A DNA stretch of 64,000 nt from UMGS1279 sp045577695. GTDB taxonomy: Bacteria > Bacillota > Clostridia > Oscillospirales > Acutalibacteraceae. Positions within the stretch are counted from its first letter, which is position 1. Each line of letters starts with the position of its first letter. The translations under genes were made by a program, and so were the position numbers. Location: the NCBI GenBank assembly GCA_045577695.1, contig JAZNIW010000001.1:1-64000 (forward strand), read 5' to 3'. A model generated the notes under the pieces. That model worked only from the letters and a program-made list of their open reading frames with translations, did not search any database and had not been told where the DNA came from. This document shows positions 17,404 to 26,179 of this stretch, piece after piece.

Positions 17404-18675
17404 ATGTCGACCTTTTATCATTCGGTTTTTTTAGACCCTGACCGTTGCAAAGGGTGCATTAACTGCATCAAACGTTGTCCCACCGGCGCCATTCGAGTGC
17501 GAGGTGGTAAGGCTTCGATTATCAAGGAATTTTGTATTGACTGTGGCGAATGTGTGCGGGTTTGTTCCCATCACGCCAAACATACTCGCTACGACTCTTT
17601 GGATTCTCGCAAAGAGTTTGCTTATACGATTGCTCTGCCGGCGCCCTCTTTTTATGCGCAGTTTAACAATGTAAGCGATACCAGCATTATTTTAAAAGCC
17701 CTTTTAAAATTGGGATTTGATGATGTGTTTGAAGTGGCGGCCGCCGCCGAGATGGTGTCGGAACTCAGTCGACAGTATATCGCCGATCACCCCGCAGAAA
17801 AACCCTTTATCAGTACGGCTTGTCCTTCGGTATTGCGACTGATTCGTGTGCGGTTTCCTTCACTATTGGACCGTATTTTGCCCATTACAGCACCGGTTGA
17901 TTTGGCAGCCTCTTTGGCGGTTGAACGTGCGATGAAGAAAACCGGTTTACCACGCGAAAAAATCGGAACATTCTTCATCTCACCTTGCCCGGCTAAGGTG
18001 ACGGCGGCGAAAGACCCGCTTGGCATTGAAAAAAGCGAGATTGACCGCGTGTTGGCTATTAAAAAGGTTTACACCGCGATTTTACCCCTAATGGACCATA
18101 ACGATGCCGGTGATACCGAATTGAAAAAGGCCGGACGCATTGGAATTAGTTGGGGCAAAAGCGGCGGCGAGGTTAGTGGTCTTTTGACCGACCGTTATAT
18201 TGCGGCCGATGGCATTGAAAATGTCATTTGTGTGTTGGAGGATTTAGAGGACAGTAAAATTCAAGATTTGGATTTTGTGGAACTTAATGCCTGCACCGGT
18301 GGATGTGTAGGCGGAGTGTTGCAGGTCGAAAACCCCTATGTGGCCAAAACCAAACTTACCCTGCTTCGCAAATATATGCCCATTGCCGGCAGTCATTTGG
18401 ACGGACAAATCCCGAAAGATGCCTTTTGGACGAAAGAAGTGGCATTTGAACCGGTTTTTCGTTTGGGGAATACCCCCGCAGAAAGCATTGAAATCATGCA
18501 ACAAATTGACAACATTGCCGAGACCTTACCGGGATTGGATTGTGGTTCTTGCGGAGCCCCCTCTTGCCGCGCCTTGGCGCAGGATATCGTCCGCGGTGTC
18601 GCCAATGAGCGGGATTGCATTCATCTGCTTAAACGCTATTTACATAAAATCTCCAGCGATTTGAATTCGCTGTAA
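17404..18675 (+). CDS. [FeFe]-hydrogenase C-terminal-domain ferredoxin protein
   Basis: 423 residues. Two 4Fe-4S motifs lie at the N-terminus (CKGCINCIKRCP, CIDCGECVRVC). A hydrogenase large-subunit-type domain follows with STACPSVLRLI, SPCPAKVTAAKDPLG and NACTGGCVGGVLQVENP, and then a C-terminal four-Cys domain (LDCGSCGAPSCRAL...C). The H-cluster motifs are shortened compared with true HydA, so this is probably the regulatory or sensory paralogue rather than the enzyme. Such proteins travel with DRTGG and HATPase genes like those at 10,267-11,036. It begins 35 bases after gatB and may be co-transcribed. Confidence 0.85.
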   Translation: MSTFYHSVFLDPDRCKGCINCIKRCPTGAIRVRGGKASIIKEFCIDCGECVRVCSHHAKHTRYDSLDSRKEFAYTIALPAPSFYAQFNNVSDTSIILKALLKLGFDDVFEVAAAAEMVSELSRQYIADHPAEKPFISTACPSVLRLIRVRFPSLLDRILPITAPVDLAASLAVERAMKKTGLPREKIGTFFISPCPAKVTAAKDPLGIEKSEIDRVLAIKKVYTAILPLMDHNDAGDTELKKAGRIGISWGKSGGEVSGLLTDRYIAADGIENVICVLEDLEDSKIQDLDFVELNACTGGCVGGVLQVENPYVAKTKLTLLRKYMPIAGSHLDGQIPKDAFWTKEVAFEPVFRLGNTPAESIEIMQQIDNIAETLPGLDCGSCGAPSCRALAQDIVRGVANERDCIHLLKRYLHKISSDLNSL

Positions 18676-18777
18676 AAAATTTGTTAGGCCAAATGAGCAG
18701 GGTTGCTAAGAATCGTTATCTGTAAAAGGATTGGAATTTGCCGTGCGAATTCCCTGCTTGCTATCTATAAGACAAAA

Positions 18778-18814
18778 ACTACCCGAAGAAGAGACAAACT
18801 CTTTTTCGGGTAGT
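18778..18814 (+). terminator. Terminator after the hydrogenase-like gene
   Basis: ACTACCCGAAGAAGAG pairs with CTCTTTTTCGGGTAGT (one mismatch) around a 5-nt loop. A weak T-rich tail follows. Confidence 0.65.
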
Positions 18815-18821
18815 AATTATT

Positions 18822-18912
18822 TATCGTGATATTCTGTGCTATACGCACAGAGTGATATTTTCCTTTGGCTAGGCGAATAAAACTGCCCAAGTGTCCTTAA
18901 GAACACTTGGGC
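18822..18912. repeat. Intergenic hairpin repeat, copy 4
   Basis: Contains GTGATATT twice, AGGCGAATAA, and a terminal 10-bp-stem hairpin GCCCAAGTGT...ACACTTGGGC with loop CCTTAAGA. This matches the loop type of copies 1 and 2. It lies between convergent genes. Confidence 0.55.
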
Positions 18913-18940
18913 AAACCTTGAGGCCCTTTTTAAGAAGATT

Positions 18941-20947
18941 CTATTCATACCAAAAAACAATACTTTCGTGGCAGAGGAGTTTCGGTAGGGTCACGTGGAC
19001 AATGCCGTCGTTTTGGGAGAAGGCAAGCCTCTCGCCGGAAAGGGGTAGGGTTACCTTTTGAATGCGGTGGAGCAACCGCGCTGTAATTTCAATGTTATGC
19101 AGCGGTAAGATATCTTCAATTACCTCGGCAGCGCCGCGTTTCACCGGAGAAGCGTAGGTGATATTCATACAGTAACGGCGGTGTTGCGGTTGATGTATCA
19201 AGGTGGCGCGGCCGGCAGAACCCATTCCCTTTATGGTGTAAAGCGGGCCTTTGTAAAGGCGGGAGAGGGCAAACATCAAATATCGTTTGCTGTATAAACT
19301 GCCGAATTCAAAATATTGGCGTGGCATAGAGTGTGCCATATAAACCACATTCCCCTTTTGCACAATGGCGGGCAGGGGAGTTTTTTTCTTATCAAAGGGG
19401 GTGTTTTTGTGACCGCAATAATGCCCATAGGTGCGGGAAAAATAGGGTGTCTGTATGGTGGCCAAACATTCGCCGTCGGTTAGGGTGACACGTTCGGCCG
19501 GAAGATTGCAGAGCATAGGAGCATCGGGCAGGTCAAGGTCACTTTTGACAAGCAGACGGATGTAGTCGCAGTCAAATTCCGGTTGGCCGAGATAGGCAAC
19601 ACCGCCATCGATTTGAAAACGTCCGTTTTGAAGCAGGGCATCCCCCATAAAGAGCACTTTGCCACCGCCTTGCAAAAAGTCATTGCATTTTTTAACTCCC
19701 TCATTGGTGAGGCGGACACCGTTGGGGAAAATCACGGTATCGAATCCTTGGTAGTTGTCGTCGAAAACCAAGCGGTAGTCGAGTTGGTTTTCCAGCAGGA
19801 TTTTGGAAAGCCCTTCGTTGGCATCGTGGTCGGGGGAAAGATAAATGCCGAGGTTGGAAAGTGTTTTTCCATTAAAACAATACGGCGCAATTTTTTCAAG
19901 ATATTTGTAGGCGTAGCCAATGTTATGATAGGTTTCCAATTCCATTTCCCCGTCAGGGTGCATATGGTCACCAATGGAACAGGCGGCACCATAGGTTGCC
20001 ATAGTGGCGATTTCATATTTCAAAGCTTCTCTACTTTTAAAGCCACCGAATTCACCCCACGCAAGGTGGAATTTTCCGGTCATACCCAAAAAAGGCTTGT
20101 GTAATTGACTGAAATATTTCGCTCGAATCGGGAGCTTGTCATATCCATCCCACGCAGTGGGTAGGTCTTCCATTTCGTAGTGGGTTTGGTAAGGGTGATA
20201 TTCGGGACGGTATTGGTCGGCGCCACCCGAATTGAAAAAGAGGGTGGCGTTCGGGTGATAGGAGTGCAAAATGCGGCGGCACTTTTCCATAAATTCGGTG
20301 CGTTTTAGGGCAAAGTAGGCTTTGGCATTCGCCTCATTTTTCGGGTCGAGACCCATTTTCCTCATACCGGTCAAACACTCGTCGCAGTAGCACACATCTC
20401 CCACCACGCAGATATCGTAAAACAGGCCGTCTAATTCCTTATAACGTGCACAAATTTCTTCGGTTTGGGCATAAATTTGTTGCGCGTAACTGCCGTCGTT
20501 CAGGCAAAGGGTGCGCCAGCAGCATTCGGGTTTTTTTGAGGTTGTCGCAGCCGATTCGTCGTAGTCGTTCATTGTTTGCATACTGCCGTCTTGATAGCGA
20601 CTAACCCATTCGGGATGGGCATCGGCATCGAGGTCGGACCAACCGGCCGTGATGTAAATAGGGGCCCGTACCCCCATTTCGTGGGCGGCTTCAACCATTG
20701 CACCGGTTAGATCGAAGGTGAGATTTGGGTGCATTTTACCGATTGTGGTGGGGTAGTAGCAAAGTCCGTGATGGCACTTGGCAAAGACGGTGATGCTATC
20801 GATATGCCCTACCTGCAAGGCTTTTTGAAAATTCTCTTTCGAAAACCGACTGCCGATGTCGGGCAGGTCAGGCGAGGTATGGAAATCCAAATGGACTTCG
20901 CGGTAGGGACGAGCCGATTGTTTCATAAGTTGACACAACCTTTCCAT
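18941..20947 (-). CDS. Putative glycoside hydrolase of the GHL6 type
   Basis: 668 residues without a signal peptide, so cytoplasmic. The N-terminal TIM barrel opens REVHLDFHTSPDLPDIGSRF and continues with VFAKCHHGLCYYPT, LDGLFYDICVVGDVCYC and GGADQYRPE, the pattern of hypothetical glycosyl hydrolase 6 (GHL6) proteins. A beta-galactosidase-trimerisation-like domain follows (about 400-520, FPNGVRLTNEGVKKCNDFLQGGGKVLF). The FYDICVVGDVCYCDEC stretch may hold the acidic residues and a Cys pair. It is the last gene of the leftward glycogen cluster. A second start, ATG at 20926, is equally possible. The substrate is unknown, and activity is inferred from the fold only. Confidence 0.7.
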   Translation of the reverse strand: MERLCQLMKQSARPYREVHLDFHTSPDLPDIGSRFSKENFQKALQVGHIDSITVFAKCHHGLCYYPTTIGKMHPNLTFDLTGAMVEAAHEMGVRAPIYITAGWSDLDADAHPEWVSRYQDGSMQTMNDYDESAATTSKKPECCWRTLCLNDGSYAQQIYAQTEEICARYKELDGLFYDICVVGDVCYCDECLTGMRKMGLDPKNEANAKAYFALKRTEFMEKCRRILHSYHPNATLFFNSGGADQYRPEYHPYQTHYEMEDLPTAWDGYDKLPIRAKYFSQLHKPFLGMTGKFHLAWGEFGGFKSREALKYEIATMATYGAACSIGDHMHPDGEMELETYHNIGYAYKYLEKIAPYCFNGKTLSNLGIYLSPDHDANEGLSKILLENQLDYRLVFDDNYQGFDTVIFPNGVRLTNEGVKKCNDFLQGGGKVLFMGDALLQNGRFQIDGGVAYLGQPEFDCDYIRLLVKSDLDLPDAPMLCNLPAERVTLTDGECLATIQTPYFSRTYGHYCGHKNTPFDKKKTPLPAIVQKGNVVYMAHSMPRQYFEFGSLYSKRYLMFALSRLYKGPLYTIKGMGSAGRATLIHQPQHRRYCMNITYASPVKRGAAEVIEDILPLHNIEITARLLHRIQKVTLPLSGERLAFSQNDGIVHVTLPKLLCHESIVFWYE

Positions 20948-20959
20948 TGAACCGTTCCA

Positions 20960-21469
20960 TTACAAAAGTTTATTGGTATGTTTTTTCAGCAATAAATAAA
21001 GCGGAATGCCGAGTCCGTAGCAAACCACGGCTTGGCCGAAGGCGACCTGTAATGCGGAAATCAAAAAGCCGATAACCGAAATTCCCTCCGGTAAAAAAAA
21101 GGCAACCTCTGCCCCGATAATCACCGCGTTAAAGAAAACCGGAAAAAACAAAGAAAGTAAGGGAAGCCGTTTCAAAGTGATGCGGCGGGTGGCATAACTG
21201 CAAACAGCAGATAAGGCGGTGGCTAGGGTGCCCAGAAGAATATCCACCATTCCAAAAGGGCTACCAAGGTTGCCCAAAAAACAACCAACAATTAGACCCG
21301 GAATGGCTGCCGGTGTCAAGACAGGCAAAACGGTGAGGGCTTCCGAGAGGCGAAATTGAATGCCGCCGTAGGCCAGACCCATAGCGGCCGCAAGATAGGT
21401 TGCGGCGGCGTAAAGGGCAGCAATGAGTCCGCCGGTCACTAAAAATTTCGTTCGTTTTTGGGAGTTCAT
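20960..21469 (-). CDS. queT: QueT family ECF transporter S component
   Basis: 169 residues, about five to six membrane segments, with GGIQFRLSEALTVLPVL and the TPAAIPGLIVGCFLGNL block typical of QueT. The family imports a queuosine precursor with the shared ECF module. AAAGGAA precedes the ATG. It starts 15 bases after the amylase stop, with no preQ1 riboswitch in front. Its expression therefore follows the glycogen genes unless an internal promoter exists, an unusual pairing. Confidence 0.88.
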   Translation of the reverse strand: MNSQKRTKFLVTGGLIAALYAAATYLAAAMGLAYGGIQFRLSEALTVLPVLTPAAIPGLIVGCFLGNLGSPFGMVDILLGTLATALSAVCSYATRRITLKRLPLLSLFFPVFFNAVIIGAEVAFFLPEGISVIGFLISALQVAFGQAVVCYGLGIPLYLLLKKHTNKLL

Positions 21470-21484
21470 AATCGTTTTTCCTTT

Positions 21485-23359
21485 TTAATGATTTTGGTTT
21501 TCGATCAGCAGTACAACGCCCTCTCCCGCCAGCGTGAGGGTGCCGTCGGTCGGAGGAGCACCCAAAATGGTTTGATATCCCGAAAGGTCGACAGAGAGGA
21601 AAATTTGTTCGGGTTGGTTCCAGCGGTTGACCCCGATAATGGCCGAACCGTGCTTATTTTGACGGCGAAAAACAACATAGCCAAGGCCAACAGCCAAAAA
21701 TTCAAGGGTTCCATCGACAAAGGCGGGGCATTCCCGTCGCGCTTTGCCCAGTGTGCGGTAGTAGGAAAGCAGGTCGGTATCTTCTTTTCCCCACGGGTAG
21801 CAACCGCGGCAAAAGGGATCGCCGTAACCGGACATACCGACCTCGTCCCCGTAATAAAGCGAGGGGATTCCCACCAAGGTATATTGCAACAAAGCGGCCA
21901 TTTTTAGGCGGCTTTTTCCCGTTTGATATTCGGCAAAGGAAAGGGTTTGCATTGCTTGCCAATCGCGGTCGCGACCGCGGCAGGGCTCCCCTCCCAATCG
22001 GGTTAAAATGCGTTCGGTATCGTGTGTGCCAATGTGATTCATTAGGTTGTGCAGTGCCGGTTCGGGATAATTTTCCAATACGGTCAAAATCGCTTCGGCA
22101 AAATGATAACCGGTGCCGCCGGTCACAAAATCAATCATAGCATTGGCAAAGGGATAGTTCATTACACTGTCCAACTGGCGGCCACGCAAAAAGCGGCGGC
22201 GGGCGGAGTAACTGATTTTATTGGAGGCATCCTCCCACACTTCACCCAGCAGATAACCCTCTTTGTTTTCGGCCTTGACGGCACGGCGCACCTTGTCCAA
22301 AAAGGCGTCGGGCAGTTCGTCGGCTACGTCCAGACGAAAACCGGCCGCCCCTTTGCGCATCCAATGGCGAATCACTCCGTTTTTTCCGGTGATGAATTTG
22401 GTGAAAGAAGGATCGTTTTCGGCTACTTCGGGTAGCGTTTTGATGCCCCACCAACTATCATAATCATCGGGAAAAGTACGAAAACGGTACCACGAAAAAT
22501 AGGGATCATCTTTATCGTTATAGGCACCGCCTTTGCCGTAGCGTTGTGCGGCATTAAAGTAGCGGCTGTCACTTCCGGTATGGGAAAAAACGCCATCTAA
22601 TAAAATGTCAATGCCTTTTTTCTTGGCCTTTTTGCAAAGCGTAATGAAGTCTTTTTCGGTGCCCAGCATCGGGTCGATGTTAAAGTAATCGGCCGTATTG
22701 TAGCGGTGATTGGAGTGAGCTTCGAAAATGGGATTTAAATAAATCATAGTCACCCCAAGCGAAGAGAGATAATCCAGTTTTTCGGTAATGCCGTTTAGGT
22801 TACCCAAAAAATAATCGTTGCCGAGGCGACAGGGGTTGTTTTTATCCCCCGTATGGGCGGGAATGCCGCCCCAATCATTGCGAATAAAACGGTCTGCCGG
22901 AATATTACTTGACGAGATTTTCCCTCGATAAAATCGGTCGGGGAAAATTTGGTAAATGATACCTCCGCGGGTATGGGTCGGTGTTTCAAAGGTTTCCTCA
23001 TACACCGTCAACTGCCAAGGGGTTCCGTTTTTCGGGTCGAAATCCCCATAGCCGTTACCACAGTGGAGCAACCGTCGTTCGCCGGCGGTAGTGTGCAAAA
23101 GGAAATGGTAAAAATAAAGTCCTTCGTCTAAAGAAAGATCGCAATGAAAGGTATGAAAACCGCCCTCGTAGGTTTCGGGGTCCTCGGTTAGTTTAAAAAA
23201 CTTTTTGCCCGTCCCATCTTTGTCCAACACGGCAGTGACGCCGGTGACATACCCATCACGCGGCAAAAGCACACGGAGTCGAAAGACTCGGTGTGCTTGA
23301 ATACTGCCGAAGATAGATTTGTAAAAGGGATCGCGCGAATGAAAAGGCATCGTGCGCAT
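21485..23359 (-). CDS. GH13 alpha-amylase/neopullulanase-like enzyme
   Basis: 624 residues. An N-terminal beta-sandwich (about 1-120) precedes the GH13 barrel. Conserved regions: DGVFSHTG (region I), GFRLDVADEL with the nucleophile Asp, LLGEVWED with the acid Glu, and NHIGTHDTERIL with the transition-state Asp. All catalytic residues are there. No signal peptide is seen, so it likely debranches or hydrolyses internal glycogen or imported maltodextrin. I chose the ATG at 23359 with AGGTG upstream over a GTG three codons earlier. It lies 14 bases after glgP. Confidence 0.92.
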   Translation of the reverse strand: MRTMPFHSRDPFYKSIFGSIQAHRVFRLRVLLPRDGYVTGVTAVLDKDGTGKKFFKLTEDPETYEGGFHTFHCDLSLDEGLYFYHFLLHTTAGERRLLHCGNGYGDFDPKNGTPWQLTVYEETFETPTHTRGGIIYQIFPDRFYRGKISSSNIPADRFIRNDWGGIPAHTGDKNNPCRLGNDYFLGNLNGITEKLDYLSSLGVTMIYLNPIFEAHSNHRYNTADYFNIDPMLGTEKDFITLCKKAKKKGIDILLDGVFSHTGSDSRYFNAAQRYGKGGAYNDKDDPYFSWYRFRTFPDDYDSWWGIKTLPEVAENDPSFTKFITGKNGVIRHWMRKGAAGFRLDVADELPDAFLDKVRRAVKAENKEGYLLGEVWEDASNKISYSARRRFLRGRQLDSVMNYPFANAMIDFVTGGTGYHFAEAILTVLENYPEPALHNLMNHIGTHDTERILTRLGGEPCRGRDRDWQAMQTLSFAEYQTGKSRLKMAALLQYTLVGIPSLYYGDEVGMSGYGDPFCRGCYPWGKEDTDLLSYYRTLGKARRECPAFVDGTLEFLAVGLGYVVFRRQNKHGSAIIGVNRWNQPEQIFLSVDLSGYQTILGAPPTDGTLTLAGEGVVLLIENQNH

Positions 23360-23373
23360 AACTATCACCTGTT

Positions 23374-25788
23374 TTATTTTGCGGATTTTCGTTTTAAGGG
23401 TTTGACGTGCCAGATGTTTTCAGCGTAATCCACGATCGAGCGGTCGGCCGCGAAAATGCCCGAAGCGGCAATGTTATGAAGCGACATTTGATTCCAACGG
23501 GTTGTATCAAGATAGCGCTTGGCCAGTTCTTCCTGTGTTTTTTTGTAATCTTCAAAATCGGCCAAGGCCATATAATGGTCGTGGTAGTGGAATTGGTCTA
23601 TCACGTGACGGAAGTCAGCACCGCCAAGTCCGGTGGCCAAAAAGTCCATCACGGCGCGCAGTTCGGGATTGTTGTCGTAATAGGCGGTAGGGTGATAGCC
23701 GCTCTTGCGCAGTCGGTTGACCTCATCGGTTTCCATACCGAATATAAGGATGTTTTCATCCCCAACGGCTTTGTGAATTTCTACATTGGCGCCGTCCTCT
23801 GTGCCAATGGTAATGGCGCCGTTCATCATCAACTTCATATTGCCGGTGCCGCTGGCCTCGGTGCCGGCTAAGGAAATCTGTTCGCTGACATCAGCGGCCG
23901 GAATCATACGTTCGGCCAAGGTGACACGATAATCTTCCATAAATACGATTTTCAGTTTATCGCGCACGGCAGGGTCGGCGTTGATGACCTCGCTTAGTCG
24001 ATAAATCATTTGAATCAACTGTTTTGCCAAAAGATAGCCGGGTGCAGCTTTGGCGCCGAAGATATAGGTTTTGGGAGTAAATTCCATGGTGGGATTGCTT
24101 TTCAGTTGCAGATATTCAGCTGTGATGTGCAAAACATTCAAATGTTGGCGCTTGTATTCGTGCAAACGTTTTACCTGCATATCGAAAATGGAATTCGGGT
24201 CAATAACGGTGCCGGTATTTTCTTCCAAATAGGCGGCAAAACGCTCTTTATTGGCCAGTTTGATTTTGCCGAGTTCGGCCAATACCGTTTTATCCTCAGC
24301 AAAGGCACCGAGTTTGTTCAGTGCGGTGGCATCGTGTTTGAAATCTTCGCCGATTAAATCGCTCAAAAATGCGGTGAGTTTAGGATTGGCTGAGCAGAGC
24401 CAACGACGGTGAGCAATACCGTTGGTAACATTGGTGAATTTTTCGGGGGTTAAACGGTAGTAATCGTGGAACAAATCGTTCTTTAAAATTTCGCTGTGCA
24501 GTTTGGAAACACCGTTGACGCTATGGCAAGAGGAAGCGCAGAGATTGGCCATACGAACAATTCCACCCGAAAGAATGGCAGTGCGTTCGACGTAATCGGC
24601 GTCGTGGGTTTGTTCCCACACCTTGGCGCGTAGGCGGTTGTCAATTTCGGTGACAATATCGTAAATGCGGGGCAGACGTTGTTTAAACAAATCGCACTGC
24701 CAACATTCCAATGCCTCGCTCATTACGGTGTGGTTGGTATAGGCGGCGGTACGGGTGACAATATCCCATGCCGCATCCCAAGAATAGCCGCATTCGTCCA
24801 GCAAATAGCGCATCAGTTCGGGCACTACCAAAGCGGGGTGAGTATCGTTAATGTGAATGGCGGCCTTTTCGGGCAGATTATCCAGCGTGCCATAGGTGCG
24901 AAGATGGCGGCGCAAAATATCCTGAATCGAGGCGGAAACCAAGAAATATTGTTGGCGCAGACGGAGAGATTTCCCCTCCATATGATGGTCTTCAGGGTAG
25001 AGCACTTTGCTGATTACTTCGTGCATAGCCTGTTCTTCCAAGGCGCGGACATAATTGCCTTGGTTAAAGGCGGCCATATCAATCGAGGGGGATTCGGCAC
25101 TCCACAAGCGAAGCACGTTAACCGTTTTTCCGTCGTTGCCGGCTACCATCAAATCATAGGGAACGGCGTGTACAACCGTGTGATTTTTCAGTTCTACGTG
25201 GTGATAGTCGCCGTCCCACCAATCTTCGACATAGCCGTCAAAGCAGACGTCAACCGCCGAGGTCGGGCGAGCCTCCAACCAAACACTTCCGCCGGGCAAC
25301 CAAAAATCGGGCATTTCGGTTTGCCATCCGTCAACCAGTTTTTGGCGGAAAATACCGAATTCATACTTAATGCAGTAGCCCATCGCGGGGTAGGAACCGG
25401 AAGACAAAGAATCCAAAAAGCAGGCAGCCAAACGGCCCAAGCCGCCGTTGCCCAAACCGGCATCGGGTTCGAGTTCGTACAAATGATCGAGTTTGACGCC
25501 GAAGGAGGAGAGCGCCTCGCTCATCGCATCTTCCATTTCTAAATTATACAGGTTGTTTTTGAGGGAGCGACCCATCAAAAATTCCATACTGAGGTAGTAA
25601 ACCATTTTGGCTTTTTTGGATTCGGTTTCCTTGCGGAATTTACTGCGGCGTTCCCGCATTAGTTGCAATAATACCATTACCGTGGCTTTATAGAAAAATT
25701 CGTCCGACGCTTGTTCGGGCGAAACACCGAAATTATGAGATAACGCCGCGATAATGCGGTTACGAAGGTCTTTTGAGGTATAAGACAT
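23374..25788 (-). CDS. glgP: Glycogen/maltodextrin phosphorylase
   Basis: 804 residues, a PLP-dependent enzyme releasing glucose-1-phosphate from alpha-1,4-glucans. Hallmarks: YYLSMEFLMGRSLKNNLYNL near the N-terminus, LGNGGLGRLAACFLDS, FTNVTNGIAHRRWL, and the PLP lysine region GTEASGTGNMKLMMNGA with TIGTEDGANVEI. AAAGGAG precedes the ATG. It is the first gene of the leftward cluster glgP-amylase-queT-GHL6, with a strong promoter at 25881-25909. Confidence 0.97.
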   Translation of the reverse strand: MSYTSKDLRNRIIAALSHNFGVSPEQASDEFFYKATVMVLLQLMRERRSKFRKETESKKAKMVYYLSMEFLMGRSLKNNLYNLEMEDAMSEALSSFGVKLDHLYELEPDAGLGNGGLGRLAACFLDSLSSGSYPAMGYCIKYEFGIFRQKLVDGWQTEMPDFWLPGGSVWLEARPTSAVDVCFDGYVEDWWDGDYHHVELKNHTVVHAVPYDLMVAGNDGKTVNVLRLWSAESPSIDMAAFNQGNYVRALEEQAMHEVISKVLYPEDHHMEGKSLRLRQQYFLVSASIQDILRRHLRTYGTLDNLPEKAAIHINDTHPALVVPELMRYLLDECGYSWDAAWDIVTRTAAYTNHTVMSEALECWQCDLFKQRLPRIYDIVTEIDNRLRAKVWEQTHDADYVERTAILSGGIVRMANLCASSCHSVNGVSKLHSEILKNDLFHDYYRLTPEKFTNVTNGIAHRRWLCSANPKLTAFLSDLIGEDFKHDATALNKLGAFAEDKTVLAELGKIKLANKERFAAYLEENTGTVIDPNSIFDMQVKRLHEYKRQHLNVLHITAEYLQLKSNPTMEFTPKTYIFGAKAAPGYLLAKQLIQMIYRLSEVINADPAVRDKLKIVFMEDYRVTLAERMIPAADVSEQISLAGTEASGTGNMKLMMNGAITIGTEDGANVEIHKAVGDENILIFGMETDEVNRLRKSGYHPTAYYDNNPELRAVMDFLATGLGGADFRHVIDQFHYHDHYMALADFEDYKKTQEELAKRYLDTTRWNQMSLHNIAASGIFAADRSIVDYAENIWHVKPLKRKSAK

Positions 25789-25880
25789 AAACAGCGCTCC
25801 TTTGGTTTTACGATTCGCGCCGCCGATGACAAAGGGCGCGAAGGGTTTTGATTTTTAATTAGTATATAACAATACATAAC

Positions 25881-25909
25881 AGTATATAACATTTAGCATC
25901 ATTTTGCAA
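25881..25909 (-). promoter_or_regulatory. Promoter of the glycogen cluster
   Basis: Reading leftward: TTGCAA (25909-25904), 17 nt, TATACT (25886-25881). The ten bases GTTATATACT recur 20 bp downstream (25861-25870), a possible operator near +1. The bases 25910-26074 hold nothing else I can support. Confidence 0.75.
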
Positions 25910-26074
25910 GGGGAGGGTATCCCTTTTTTTGAGAATCCGTCGATAATCCACAAAAGAAAACAAAACAAAAAGGGAAAAGATGTCATTTTGCCCTTAAATT
26001 ATGTTGTTGGAATTCTTTGCTGTGCCGAACCGAGACGGCAAAGGGGCGTCACACAAGGAACCATAAAATAATAA

Positions 26075-26103
26075 TTGCAAAATGGCGGTTTTTATTATAT
26101 AAT
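26075..26103 (+). promoter_or_regulatory. Promoter of the P-type ATPase gene
   Basis: TTGCAA (26075-26080), 17 nt, perfect TATAAT (26098-26103), 76 bases before the start codon. Confidence 0.8.
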
Positions 26104-26179
26104 AAAACTGTTATAAAATAGGTGTTTTTTCAAAAAAAACCAAAATACTGTTGCAAAACAGGCAGGAGGCTTTTGCGTT

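Noticed and set aside
21470..21484. preQ1 riboswitch expected before queT
   Set aside because: The gap to the upstream gene is only 15 bases and too short to hold one.
24679..25542. 287-codon rightward frame inside glgP
   Set aside because: Shadow of glgP, which has all catalytic motifs on the other strand; no homology-like features.
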